The notes under the pieces: model-generated
Seen by the model: only the letters and a program-made list of their open reading frames with translations
Databases searched by the model: none
Told to the model about the DNA's origin: nothing
Program-made: the position numbers and the translations under genes
Shown: piece by piece, positions 13,301-25,973 of the stretch
Numbering within the stretch: position 1 is the stretch's first letter
Layout of the letters: each line of letters begins with the position of its first letter
Assembly: GCA_029379385.1 (NCBI GenBank)
Contig: CM055617.1
Coordinates: 310,001-374,000 of the forward strand
DNA: 64,000 nucleotides
Direction: 5' to 3'
DNA from: Quillaja saponaria
Taxonomy: Eukaryota > Streptophyta > Magnoliopsida > Fabales > Quillajaceae

Positions 13301-13707
13301 ATTCAAACAATCGAAGTTTTGCATTCATATAATTTTCGGCAAAATGCAAGCAATGCCAAACAAAAGAATTATTCCCTTTCTCGCGTCTCCACAAACCAAA
13401 ATTTTCCATCTCACTCAAGCCTAAAGGACCCTTTTTTTAAGCTTATGGTCAGTGGAGATAAATACTTAATCATCAAAAGAAGGAAAAAAAGGACCCAAAG
13501 GAATAATAAAACTACTTGTTTCCATAGGTTTCTGGGAAATCAAACAGAAACCCAAAGTTGATTTTTTTGAAATTCTAAATGACAAACCTTATGACCTCGC
13601 TCGATGTATTTCATGGCGACGAGTTCCTTGGTCTCCTTGTGTCTCATTAGCCTAGCCACCCCAAAATTGCCAGCACCCAAATCCTTCACCATCTCGTACT
13701 TATCCAT
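10301..13707 (-). CDS. SNRK2: SnRK2 serine/threonine kinase (SnRK2.4/2.10 type)
   Basis: SnRK2 kinases act in osmotic-stress and ABA signalling in the cytosol and nucleus. Subclass I members are activated by osmotic stress without needing ABA. Minus-strand CDS exons: 13588-13707, 12973-13047, 12752-12853, 12600-12653, 12409-12501, 12232-12324, 11092-11196, 10905-11003, 10301-10639. They total 1080 nt, 359 aa, the usual nine-exon SnRK2 layout. Visible motifs: Gly loop GAGNFG, catalytic Lys in [23 protein letters not shown], activation loop [16 protein letters not shown], then the SnRK2 box [17 protein letters not shown]. The C-terminus is acidic (mixed Glu/Asp) and ends [18 protein letters not shown], closest to SnRK2.4/2.10 as I remember them. 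The intron after RFKE seems to use a GC donor (GAG|GCAATT). The donor of exon 8 lies in a 51-bp triplication described separately. Confidence 0.95.
10785..10937 (-). repeat. 51-bp tandem triplication carrying a splice donor
   Basis: Three head-to-tail copies occupy 10785-10835, 10836-10886 and 10887-10937, the first differing from the others at two positions. On the coding strand each copy contains the end of SnRK2 exon 8 (encoding RIFVANPLR) plus its donor CGG|GTAAGTATG, so there are three candidate donors, after 10905, 10854 and 10803. Only the 5'-most donor gives an open frame into exon 9. The repeat is in phase (51 = 17 codons), but the intron part reads GTA TAG, so use of the second or third donor would add an early stop. 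Confidence 0.92.
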
Positions 13708-14303
13708 ACCCACTAAATCTCTTTAACCCTTTTTCCTCTTCAACAATGACAGCAATACGGCTTCAACCCAAAATGCATGCAACCTTCCTTGAAAAAATTA
13801 CAGTATCACTTTCACATAGAACAGAAAGAACAATGGTTTCAGAGATGTATTGGGTGTCGGCTTCGGCCCTTGACTTTTTGGGTTTGGATGGATTGGATCT
13901 AATTGCGGGTGCTATATATAGGAAGAAGCTCAATAATGATGGACTTTGGAGTGAGAGAGGGATGGGACAGTGAAGGAGGGTGAGTGGGCACGTGGGACTG
14001 TGTGAGTGTGTTATGAAAAATGGTAGAGTACTAATTAAAAATGAAATTTTTTTTTACATGGAAATAAGGGGAATCCATGAGTACCGGCATGAATCCGATC
14101 ACTGCAAGTGATCAGTTACTTTTCTTTCTGTGTTACTTTAATCAATTTTCCTTCTCTTTTGAGTTTCCGATTCCCATTGGATCTACAAAAACGCCGTTGA
14201 GCTAGGAGAGACAACGCGGGTGCTTTGACTTTTCGATGCCGTTTTGAGAAAGCCATTAATCTGTTATTGGACATATTCACTTCCTCCTATTTCACTTGTT
14301 ATA

Positions 14304-14338
<35 letters not shown>

Positions 14339-16784
14339 TTCTTTTGTTATTCATTTCCGGTTCTTACAATTTGAACGCAAATTATTTTTGTCTTGTAATT
14401 TAAGTTTTTACAAATTCATAATAATTATCATTTTCGTGAATGAAACGTGACGTTTTTTGATAATATTAAGATAAACATGAAAAAGTTAGACAGTAAGAAT
14501 AAAAAGTATAATGTATATTTTTATTTTTTATTTTTGTTTAGTAAAAATTGATAGGAGTACTTAAAAAATTAAAAATAATATAAAAGATTCAAAGAACAGT
14601 AAAAATTTGCTCTCTCTCTTCATTATTTCCAACACAATACATTAAATAATTAAAAACAACATATATTACAATTTGTTTTTAAGTTCTAAGACACCCAATT
14701 CCAATACTGAAAAATATTACTTTGTGCGTAAAAATATTTTGTAATTATAACTACTTAAAAAGTATTGCATAAAAAATTAAAAAAAGTATTTGGATGAGTT
14801 CACGTAAAAATTATATGAGATATAAAATTTATTTATTTTAATTTTAAATATTGGGTATTAAAATGACTAAAAATATCATTTGAAAAATATTATGATTATA
14901 TTTGTTTAAAATAATTATTAAAACTTATTTGAGATTCTTTTGTGTGCCAGTTTTGTTTTTTTCTCAACTTCAATTTTTAGTAATCTAAAAGTCCAAAAAT
15001 ATATTTTCAAAAGCTTTAAAAATAAAATATTTATTACCAAATAATTTTGTGAAATAATTTATGCTCAAAATGTTTTAAAAGCCAAACCAAATAAAGACTA
15101 AAATTAGTTTGCATCTGGGAGACCACCGCGACTCTTCTCTTCTCTATAATTCATACATCCCTTATTAGTATTAGACAGCTGTCTCTCGAGCACAGGTGTA
15201 GGTTCGGCCATATAAATATATATTTACATTAATCATTTCATTTATTATATATTAAAATATATATAATATAATAAATTGGTTATATAATTATTTCATTTCT
15301 TTTTTATATAGTTATTTTTTTAATTATAATTAAATATGTAGTTGAATTATCATGCCATTACTGAATCTGAACACTCCAGTTGAAAATTATATTTTTATTT
15401 TATATAATAATAAGATGAGAGATAAGAGAAGATGAATCAATAAATAGAAAAATGAATCATATGATAATATTATTTAAATAACAATAAATGAAGAAATTCA
15501 TTTACCAACTCCTATAACTGTAAAATATTATGATTATATTTTATATATTCTCGTGGCCGACAAAAGCACCGCTCAACATTTTCAACGTTGGCCTATTGGG
15601 CCTCAACTAAACGTCCTCTCTGTTTCTTCTCCTACTCTTACTCTCTTTACACAATGCATGTGAGCCTCACTGTGCCACTCAATCCTTGTCTTCATTTTGA
15701 CAAATTTATTAATTTCTAGCTATCCATGCAACTCTTAACTAGTATGTTTCCCATCATCTATGCTACAAGTACATATTTAATATTCCTATATCAATCTATT
15801 TTGAACAAATGTAATATCTGTTATTATGTACATAAATCACGAGAAAATAATTAAAAAATTTAACTGAGACAACTTATTTATTTGTTGATTCTATCATGTA
15901 ATATTTATTTGTTATTGGTTTTTCTTTTGAAAGTAAAAAAAATAAAATTGAGGAGATAAGTAACAAGCTTGTCCAAATACATATGCTGAAGACGGATTGA
16001 TGTCTATGTAGCCCAAGGCCCCTAATTGTCAGGAATAAGCAACAAGCTGGATTCATTTTGGGTTGGAGACTGCGTCCAACTACACATTCTTAAAGCCCAT
16101 TCAATTTACTGGACCAAAGCCTACTTTCAAAGTGGGCACCACTAACATCTGAGATTTGGTCAGAACTCAGAAGCAATGTTGCTGTACGTTGCTGTCTTAC
16201 ACGACACCAAATCAAACAGACCGTTCATCCACTTAATCACTGGGCCCAATCGAAGTGGGCCCCTTAACAGTTCAACGGCTAAGATGTAATGCATTTTACA
16301 GCCAGGCAACGACAACAATTGCAACGCATCCTAGGTGTCCTATGAATATACAACGGTCTTCTTTAATCACCTTTTACCTTTTAAATATTAATTAATAGGA
16401 CCGTTTGGTTTTTGTTCTTCCCCCATTCAAAAATTGATGTGGCTGGCGAACACGCCGTTACTTTGTCTAATAACGCCGTTACTTGGCCCACCAGCCAGAT
16501 TTTTTTGCCAGTTTTGCAATGTAATTGGTCCCACGTAATGCAAATCTGCTCCAAATTCCAAGCTGGCCTCCCAAAAAGGACAAGGTAACCCCACTCACAT
16601 TCACATTTCACACGCCCATTTTCTTTATAACTGCTCTCCCTCTAACCCTCTCTCACAAGTCACACCATCTCGTAAATCTCAATCAGTCTGTCTTCTCCCC
16701 TTCATTTTCTCTCTCTGGCTATTCTCTATCTAAAGTTCCCAAATTTGATCAGAACAGAAAGACCCAGAATTAATTTGTAGTCTA
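13708..16784. other. Divergent intergenic region SnRK2-patellin
   Basis: The first 300 bases hold the SnRK2 5' UTR and promoter. The middle (14.0-15.6 kb) is very AT-rich, with an (AT)n/T-run at about 14303-14337 and no genes. The last 200 bases are CT-rich and hold a plausible patellin 5' UTR, with TTTATAA near 16624 as a possible TATA box and CACGTAAT upstream as an ACGT-core element. A segment around 14940-15120 with AAAAGCCAAACCAAATAAA resembles the end of a small DNA transposon but cannot be delimited. Confidence 0.4.
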
Positions 16785-19696
16785 ATGGCTGAGGAAGTTT
16801 CAAAAACAGCCCAAGAGGCAGTGGCAAAAGTGGAAGAAGTTGTTGCTACTGATGTTCCACAAGCTGAGAAAGGGGCACCAATTCCTGTACCTCTGCCAGA
16901 GACTGAGTCAGAGAAGCCATTGAAGACTGTGGAGGAGTCTGTGGAGACTGAGGTATCTAAGCCTGCAGGTGGTGATATTACTGATGAGAAAATTCCTCAA
17001 TCGGATTCGTTTAAGGAAGAGAGTACCAAAGTTGCTGATCTTCCTGATGCTGAGAAGAAAGCACTTGAAGAGCTTAAGCAGCTTATTCAAGAAGCGCTTA
17101 ACAAGCATGAGTTTTCTACCCCTCTAACTCCACCTTCACCACCTAAAGAAGAAAAGGCGGCGCCTTTAGCTGCTGAGAAGGAGGAGGAGAAGAAAGAACC
17201 AGCAGTTGAGGGAAAAGGGTCTGAACCTGAAGCCGCTGGTGCTGCTGGTGTTGAGGTGCCTCCATCCGAACCTGTGGAAACCACAAAACCCGAAGCAGAA
17301 GTTGTAGCAGAAACTGAGGATTCTGCAAAAACTGATAACGAAACTACTGCTGCTGTAGTAGAAGTTACAGAAACGGTGGTGGTCACCGAGGTGGTTGAAA
17401 AGAAAACGGCAGCTGATTCTGTTGATGATGATGGTGCAAAAACTGTGGAAGCCATTGAAGAGACCATTGTAGCAGTCTCTTCTTCGGTTCCAGTAGAGCA
17501 GCCATCTCATGCGAAAGAATCAGGGGACAAGGCTGCTCTGCCGGCGGAGGCTGAAACCAAGGAAGCAAAAGATGAAGCTTTAACAACACCGTCTCCCGAA
17601 GAGGTTTCAATTTGGGGAATACCACTCCTTGCTGATGAGAGGAGTGATGTGATTCTCTTGAAATTTCTCCGGGCTAGAGATTTCAAGGTGAAAGATGCAT
17701 TCATCATGATCAAGAACACCATTCGCTGGAGGAAAGAATTTAAAATTGATGAATTGATAGAAGAAGATTTGGGTAATGATTTGGAGAAGGTGGTGTTCAT
17801 GCATGGCTGTGACAAGGAAGGACACCCAGTGTGTTATAATGTATATGGGGAATTCAAGAACAAGGAGCTTTACCAGAAAACTTTTTCTGATGAGGAGAAG
17901 AGGCTGAAATTCTTGAGGTGGAGAATTCAATTCCTGGAAAAGAGTATCAGGAAATTGGATTTCACCCCTGGTGGCATATGCACTATTGTCCAGGTCAATG
18001 ATCTCAAGAATTCTCCTGGACCTGGGAAGTGGGAGCTTAGACAAGCAACCAAACAGGCCCTTCAATTGCTTCAAGACAATTATCCTGAATTTGCTGCCAA
18101 ACAGGTATTATGGTTTTTCTTGGTAAAGATGAAAGATTCCATTTTGTTGTAGGATACTTATAACTCTGGCATTCATAATCAATTTTTATTTTTTTTTATT
18201 TTGTAGGTGTTCATCAATGTGCCTTGGTGGTATCTGGCAGTAAACAGGATGATAAGCCCTTTTCTGAGCCAGAGGACTAAGAGCAAGTTTGTCTTTGCAG
18301 GACCTTCTAAATCTGCAGAAACCCTTTTAAGGTTATGACCAAAACCAAAACTTTGTCTTTCTTCTTATAGTTGTGTTATGATATTTGGGTTGAGAACTTA
18401 AATATGGTCTTCAATTGGGATTTCAGGTGCATTGCTGCAGAGCAATTACCAGTCAAGTATGGAGGACTTAGCAAAAATGGGGAATCTGGAACAGCTGATG
18501 CTGTTACAGAAATTACATTGAGGCCAGCATCAAAACACATTGTAGAATTTCCAGCAACTGAGGTGAGTTTCTATTTGTTTTTAGGAGCATGTTGTTTCTG
18601 AGAATCCACGGAAAATAAATTTTGGATGGGGAATCTTTCCTTGGATTTTTGAATTCCCAATAGTAACATTGTTTTCTTTCATTGTTTGTTTAATACTCTA
18701 TTGCAATCCTATGCTACATTAATAATTAGTTTTTACTCAGCAATGAAAAATTAATAGTGAAAAATTAGTAAACAAAGTCTTTACCTTTATCGTGTATTCA
18801 GGGTAGGGAGAAGAACTAGTCTAATGATTCAAAAAGCAGAAACATTTGTCTCTCTTAGATTTATGTGGCTTGCTGCATTGATACTTGAATGTTACAAAAA
18901 GCAGAAACATTTGTCTCTCTTAGATTTATGTGGCTATTGCTGCATTGATACTTGAATGTCCAATTGGATTTCAGTTAGTCTTTCATTTCCAGAAGAGCCA
19001 AAAAAAATTTCCAAATTCTTCTTGTTAACTAATGACAGCTAATTATTAAGTTCGGTTTATAATTAATCCCAATTAGATGACGTCTTATTGAATGGACCAT
19101 CCCAATAAGTTGCTAGTTCAAGCAAAAGTATAGCTTAAGTCCATGAAAGTTTCAATACACTAAGGAATCAGTTCCATAGGATGACCTACAGGCTGTTTCC
19201 CCTTTTGCCTTGGCCAAGTAGCTAGGTAATCTACTAAAAGTTAAGCATCAATAGCCTACAAGGATTCAAAACTAGAAATGCAAATCAAATTCCTTTTTAT
19301 TTGTAAAACAAAGGAGTAGTATAAATTAGAAGTGAAATACAATACTAGGATTTGTTAATACATTCCATTTGAGATATTTATCCTGCTGCCTTTGCTTTGA
19401 TGTGGGGGTGGACTATAAGTTTTTGTTTTTGGAACTTGTAGACATGTCTTCTCACTTGGGAGGTTAGAGTACATGGCTGGGATGTAAGTTATGGTGCCGA
19501 ATTCATCCCCAGTTCTGAAGAAAGCTATACAGTGATTATACAGAAGTCCAGAAAGGTTGCCTCTTCTGAAGAACCAGTTATATCCAATAGTTTTAAAATT
19601 GTTGAGCCTGGAAAGGTCGTTCTCACAATTGACAATTCAAGCTCTAAGAAGAAGAAGCTACTCTACCGCTTGAAGACCAACTCTTCCTTTGATTGA
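16785..19696 (+). CDS. PATL: Patellin (Sec14-GOLD phosphoinositide-binding protein)
   Basis: Patellins bind phosphoinositides through a Sec14 domain and act in membrane trafficking, cell-plate formation and auxin-carrier positioning. Exons: 16785-18104, 18207-18331, 18427-18562, 19442-19696, totalling 1836 nt, 611 aa, all in phase. Residues 1-270 are an acidic, Glu/Val/Ala-rich disordered leader typical of the family. CRAL-TRIO N begins near SIWGIPLLADERSDVILLKF (about 275-330). The Sec14 lipid-binding domain spans about 335-500, including YPEFAAKQ and INVPWWYL. The GOLD domain spans about 505-605 with WEVRVHGWDVSYGAEF and the terminal LLYRLKTNSS. The CT-rich leader upstream of the first ATG supports this start. 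Intron 3 is the longest and carries a 65-bp tandem duplication. The sequence is closest to the PATL3/PATL5 group from memory; the exact paralogue is unsure. Confidence 0.95.
18831..18960 (+). repeat. 65-bp tandem duplication in patellin intron 3
   Basis: The unit beginning aaaaagcagaaacatttgtc is present at 18831-18895 and again from 18896. The second copy differs by a small insertion (ggctattgctg versus ggcttgctg). Near-identity suggests a fairly recent duplication. It lies well inside the intron and does not include splice sites. Confidence 0.9.
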
Positions 19697-22600
19697 AAGA
19701 ACATAAATAGAAGACTGGATTTTGCTTATATTCCTTCATTGAATTCTACCGCCAAGACCAGCAAAGCTCAAAGGACTTCATTCTTAAAATGATCTTTATC
19801 TGTTAATTATATATAATACAACTTTTGGTTTTTTTTTTTTTTTTTTTTTGGCAACAACTTTTTGGGTTTTGTCATGAATGTCTATTTTATTTATTACATT
19901 GGAATGCATTTTTTGGTTTGTGAATTCTTATTGATGTGGAGGACATACATATGCTGCCGTTTGATGCCTTGGAACTCATTGCTTTTATGTCTTTTGGAGT
20001 TTCAGTTCATTTTCTTTCAGGGGTTTGATATGATAGAACCATAGAAATCCAGAGCCTATGGCAGCTTGTTGATTAAAATTTGCCGACGTCCTAATGGTCA
20101 AAAGAAAAGAGTTCTTTAAGCAGAAGGCGCTTACTGGAGTCATTGGTTGGCTATTAATTTTGTTAAAAGACTGAAAAAGTTTCTTTACTCAAATCCTATA
20201 CAAACTTACTAACTTAGTTGAATCTTAAATTTAACCTTTACATCATAAAAATGGGAAAAATCTTCCTCTACTTTCCTTCTGTTTTAACAAAGAATAGAAT
20301 AAATTGTTTCGTGTGCAAGAGCTCAATTTTATATAAAATTGTCCATCATTAAAAGGGTGGAAAATAAATATCTCTCTTCCAATATTTCAGAGTTGTGGGG
20401 ATGCTTGAATATGCCACATGCCAAAATTAACATATTTTAAGACATAAAAGGGGTCCATAACATAATGTCTGGAAATTTAATAGAACATGCAGACATGCTC
20501 AAATGCTCTTACTTTCTGCACCGAATTTCATCATAAACACAATTGATTACTCTTGATCTCTTTTTTTTAATCACATTAATTATGTTTATGTATTTGTTTT
20601 TCCATAAGTTTCAGACACCCTTTTGAGGCTTTTAAGGCATGAAGTAGTGGGATGTTCATCATTTAGACCATTGACTTCATCTTAGTAAAGTTAACTGGGC
20701 CATTTTTCTACTTTACACAGTTTTCTTTATATATTAAATTCAAAATAAAGCACTCTGTTTGTTCTTTTTTTCCCATTGTATGTATCTCTCACCAAAATTT
20801 GCTCAAACATGCATAAGCTGTTGTTCCTGCAAAACTAAAAGGGTGTGTTTTCAAATAATAGAGTGAATGGGATACTGTCATACAGAGGTATCCAATGGTC
20901 CACCCTCTGGCTTTGGCTATGCCCTCTGCCTTTCATCATCTTATGAATCTATTATTTTAGTGTCAATTGATATGAAATGACAAAAGATCATTCTCTGATC
21001 TGTCAACGAGTGAAAGGAAAAAGCAAAAGCATATATAATGTGGTCGGGGTTAGAAAGAGCAGGAATGCAGTGTCATCAGCAGGAACAACAACCAGCTTCA
21101 CCTACTTAGGGAGGAAAACACAACCATTTTAGTATTTTGTTAAATAATTGGTGGTAATTGATGAATACTTTCACAAGGCAAAATTAATTATGTGTTTTGG
21201 TAAGCTAATAAGTGCACTGATGGTTTGGTTTTTTTTTTTTTTTTTCTAAGACAATGATGGTTTGGTTAAATTTGGTATTTCCAATTTTCAATAACACTCC
21301 GTTTTGTCTTTTATTTAAATGTTTGTGTGTCTTTTTCTCATGAAATGAATGTAAGAGGAACTAGTTTTTCTCAATTTAATTTTTGGTTTATCACATGATG
21401 CTTATGGATGGCAATGAATTGAATCAGTTCGGAACTCAATCCAATCCTGATTCAAAACTCTGTTTTTGTTTTTTTGTGGTTTATAAAATTAAAATCTATA
21501 TTCTATTACAAAATTAATATATATAAAATATCGTTAAGATTGCAAAAATTATGATATGACATTACCTAAAATAAATTCCTTAATTTTCTATGTTTACTTA
21601 ATAAAAATTTATCTAAGTAAATCATGATATTATATTCTTTATTATTTAAATAATTATAATTTTAAGAAACTAAATTCCTAAATAAATTCATTACCTAAAT
21701 AAACCCTAATGAATCAAATTCCTTAATCTCTTGCTACAAAAATAATCACTTAATTTAAGAGAAAATTTAAATTCCTTAATTTATGTCTTTTTTGTTTCCT
21801 TATATAAATTTGTAACTAAAAAAAATTTCTTAATCAACTCTTAATTTTTTTTTTCTTTTATTTAGTCAACTCCCATAATATTGTTCTAAATTATTCTTAT
21901 TATATTATGTGTTATTTATCTCCTTAAATAGACTTATACAAATTTTTAAAAATCCTTGGTTCTTTTGAATGCAGATAAATTAGTAGCAAACATAAGTAAA
22001 TTTGAAATAAGTTAAAAATAAAAATAAAAAAGTTCGGTGTAGAACATGTAGAGTATCGACATGATTCGTAAATTTATAAATTATGACCCGACTTGAACTG
22101 AGAATGAGATCCATCAGGATAATAATTCGATCCAATAGCATCGACATTGATGGGATATCATATCAGACCCAATCCACTACCCAAAATTCTGAAGCACCAA
22201 CAAAAAAAGAAGAAGGGTCATCTAATTTTCATAGTACTACTACTCCATGCTCTTCAAAGTTTAAACTATTGTGAATATGCCCCAAACCATGCGGATCCGT
22301 AGCTTGTTTGTTTCTTTCCATTTTTATAACTGTACTTCTCTTAATTCTAGGCCCATTTTGGGGTCTCCTATCAAGAATTTTAGTCCATGGGTTCCTTCTA
22401 ATATGGTTTTGTTTAGGTATGGCCCTTTCAAATGCCCTTCATAGCCCATATTGAGCCTAGTCCTATTTGATTTATGATAAGCATCAAAGATTGAAGTATT
22501 ATTTTTTAACTCAATCTCTTGGTGGCTTTTCAAAATGTTTATAATGTAAAAAAAACTCAAAAAATATTATTCATTTTAATTAACTTACTGTTTGAACTTG

Positions 22601-25600
22601 GAAATCTTGTCATCTTCAAGGCAGAGTGCTTGCAGTTAAAAATTAACTAAATGATAAGAATATCTAAAATTTTAGATAATGTAATTCAAGATAGAGTTCG
22701 ATATATATTCAACAAAATTTAACCTAATCTTATTTTAGATTCATTTCATTAACTTTTTGATCACTCTTTGTATACATGTTTTTTAACTAGAACGTAGATA
22801 GATAGAATCTGATTCTTAATGTTTAGTTCATCAATTATTAAATTCTTTTTTATGATAATAATAAATTAACAATGCGAGTTTGTCAATGAATCAAGTATTG
22901 ATTAATAAAAAAAGTCATAAATTTAGGTCTAGATTCAAATATGATGGGGATTATTCATTGATTTGTAATTTTTATTGTCAACCGAAAGAAAACGTGCTTG
23001 TAATATGCTTTCTTGATTAAACTAATAATGTGGAATATATGCCTACGACGTTAAACACATACGTAGAAGATGGCCTTCTCTTTCAAATCTTATGTGGGCC
23101 ATATTATTATATTTTTTTGTAGTTGTGACAAAATTATTAGACATTTAATTTAATAATTTTCTTAGTCAAAAGACTCCAAGATAAGAATACTAATTAAAAA
23201 ATAATAATATGAGAGGAGGATGGAGACAAAGGGCCCACAATTGTCCAAATAGATGATGAGGTGGCAAAACTATGGACTTGGGTCACCTAACTTTACAGAT
23301 TCTTCCATTAGTTATGGTGTTATTATTTTAATATTATTTTATTTTTCTCCAAACCCTTCTAGAATCAACAAAATACAAAGGTAGGACTTAGGAAGGTTGT
23401 GCCTTACCAACCACGTTCTCAAAATATTTAACATGGCCTACTCACTATGACCCATTGTGTTTGCCTGATGCAGGATGTCATGGATGGAGGGAGGGGTTGG
23501 TTGAAATTTGAAAAGGACAATTAATATAATATTTTATAATACTTTTCTTAACAGTAAAGTGAGATTTGAAATAATTGATGTTCATCTTAATTACTTTATT
23601 TTTAATATAAAATCAAAATAAAATATTAAAATTTAGTATATCTAAATTAGTTTTAGAATTGGTGTCAATAAATTATTGATATGTTATTGAATTTTATAAT
23701 TAATTTTTTTTTTATATTTCGAAGTTATCAAATTTCAAAGTTTGGTTAAAAATATATAGATTGAGCTAAGTTAATGGCTAGTCAAAATTTTATGGGAAGA
23801 TGAATATTATGAATTTTAATAAGTAAAAATAAAAAAATTTAGAACTGATTTATTTTTTGAACTCACCACCAAAGAAAAAGAGAAGGTATGATTTATGAGC
23901 ACTAGCAGGGTGATGAATGATGGAAGGTAGGGGAAGTTAGTTACTTCTATCTACCTGATTTGACAATAGTAAGTGGAGTAAGTTGAGGTGGGCTTCTAGA
24001 ATCCTTTATTAGGAAATGACATAAAGTAAACAAAACAAGTAGTTAGAAAGAGAGTGGAAAGGAGGAAGACCCTAGCACTTAAAAAAGTTTGATTTTGGGG
24101 AAAGAAAGGAATCAGCAGTTATAAAGAGTGAGTTTTGGGTGTGTACACCAAAAAATATATATATTTGGTGTGAATAACTCACAAAAATGGATATTTGAAT
24201 GTGTAAAAGATTTTGCTATCATAGGCCTGTATATCCTTATTTGGTAGTTTAGTACCATTTTACAAAAAATTATTTGTATGTTCATTAATTTTGGGTTTTT
24301 TTCTTTTGAGATTTATTTATCAATTGGTGATTGAGTAAGCTTTCATTCATTCAATTAGTTCACATTTCTAGTATAGTTAAATAAATGACAAACCTCCAAA
24401 ATAGAAAGTCTAATCAAATATGTGACAAACGTTTAAAATATAAAATGAACGTGTTATTGGTATTTTGTCAATTAGTATTTAAGTCAGTTTATGTTTATTT
24501 GTCAATTGGTGTTCAAACCAACTTATGTGTCTTTTAATTAATTTATATATTTTATCTAATCAAAATATACTACCATGTCAGGATTAAGAAAATTATGAAA
24601 AATTGACTTCTCACATCCTCTTATAGATTCAAACCGATAAAATCGATGAAAATAACACATTTTCTTAACAATTAAACTAACTCTTTGAGATAATTATAAT
24701 TCGTCTTTCAAATATTAATTATTTTTCACATTTTCTTAACACAATAAAATAGTAGTAAAGGAAACAAATTGATAAATAATAATATAATTTTTTTTTTTTT
24801 TTTGAAAAAATATGTGAAAATATATAGGTTGTTTTGACAAATATATATATATATATAATTCAAACTGAGCTACTGTTGTCTTTGTTTAAAAAAAATAAAA
24901 AATCATTTGGACTTAATTTTACAAAAAAAAAAAACTACATCTCTCCTTAAAATAGTAGTCATTTTTGAGAAAACAGTAACTTTTTAAGCAATCTTATTAA
25001 TTATAATATTTTAAATACAATCCCCTTTTAATAGCATTTTGGAAATATAATACACATATAAATTTACTACAGCCTGTTTTGTTTTTCTTTTTTAAGTTGA
25101 ATAAGTGTGAGTAATTTTTTAAAATATTTTTAAGATAAATAAATTCAGTAATTATCAAAATGATTTTTTTAAATTTAGTTATAGTTTTTCTTAAGAATTG
25201 GTTTGAGATATGTATTTATGGGTTAATTTTTTTTAAAATTATTTATTTAATTTAAAAGGAAAAATCTGAATTTCATATTATTATAAAAAGAGAATATCCT
25301 ATAATAATATAAATTAAATAATTTTTTTAATAACTATTTATATCACTCTCACTCATACATCTTTTCCTTTCTAAATAGGATTACAAAACTTAAAAATATA
25401 TAATTTAAAAAAAATATTTAATAATAATTGAGTATAAGATATAACGTATATTTTGAAGAAAAAAAAGGAGTAAAATGAATGAGTATTATTTTAGAAAACT
25501 TAGATGTTCACAGAAGAAATCCTCTATAGTAAATAGTAATTGTAAATGATGGAGGGAGTATATAGACACTTAAATGTATAAAAATGTAAAAACAAAAAAG

Positions 25601-25847
25601 AGAAGCACTAGGTATGCAAATAAAAGGAGAGAAAATAGTTAGAAGAAAAGTAGAGTTACCTACCAAATTCAGCACTAACTTAATTTTATGTTTCTAACCA
25701 CTCGTCTAATTTCCCACCAACTCGGTCAAATTCTCTCTCTCCCCCTCTCTGCCCCGAGTCAATTGCAATTTGCACCTTCTCCTAATTCTCTCTCCAGTCT
25801 CCACCACCTCCACCCATTTATATTCCTTTCTACCTTCTTTTTCTCCC
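19697..25847. other. 6-kb intergenic region patellin-MYB
   Basis: After the patellin 3' UTR (to about 19830, followed by a T-run) I see no credible gene. The DNA is strongly AT-rich, with poly-T runs near 21230 and 24790. Around 21405-22200, phrases such as GGATGGCAATGAATTGAATC, TATGACCCGACTTGAACTGA and CCCAATCCACTACCC resemble a degraded DNA transposon of the CGACCCG-rich kind, but ends and target duplication could not be fixed. Near 25550, ATGGAGGGAGTATA resembles one end of a Stowaway-type MITE without a clear partner. Confidence 0.4.
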
Positions 25848-25881
25848 CCCATTGCCCATTGCCCATTGCCCATTGCCCATT
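25848..25881 (+). repeat. CCCATTG heptamer array in MYB 5' leader
   Basis: Nearly five consecutive copies of CCCATTG lie about 90 bases upstream of the MYB start, inside a CT-rich stretch that looks like its 5' UTR. The tract is a microsatellite-like expansion and could vary between alleles. Confidence 0.95.
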
Positions 25882-25973
25882 ACTACTTTCCTTTCCCATA
25901 TCCACAGTCCACACCACCACCACAGAAATATAGAACCACACAGATCAAATCTCTCTCTCTCATATATACTCTC

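Noticed and set aside
17087..17510. Long Ser/Thr-rich open frames on the minus strand across the patellin leader
   Set aside because: They are antisense shadows of the Glu/Val-rich coding sequence. The plus-strand frame is supported by the Sec14-GOLD domains downstream.
21405..22200. CGACCCG/CCCAATCC-like phrases, considered as a hAT or Mutator MITE
   Set aside because: Ends could not be delimited and the inverted similarity is weak. Mentioned only as possible debris.
25545..25570. GGAGGGAGTATA as the end of a Stowaway MITE
   Set aside because: No matching inverted end was found within a few hundred bases.
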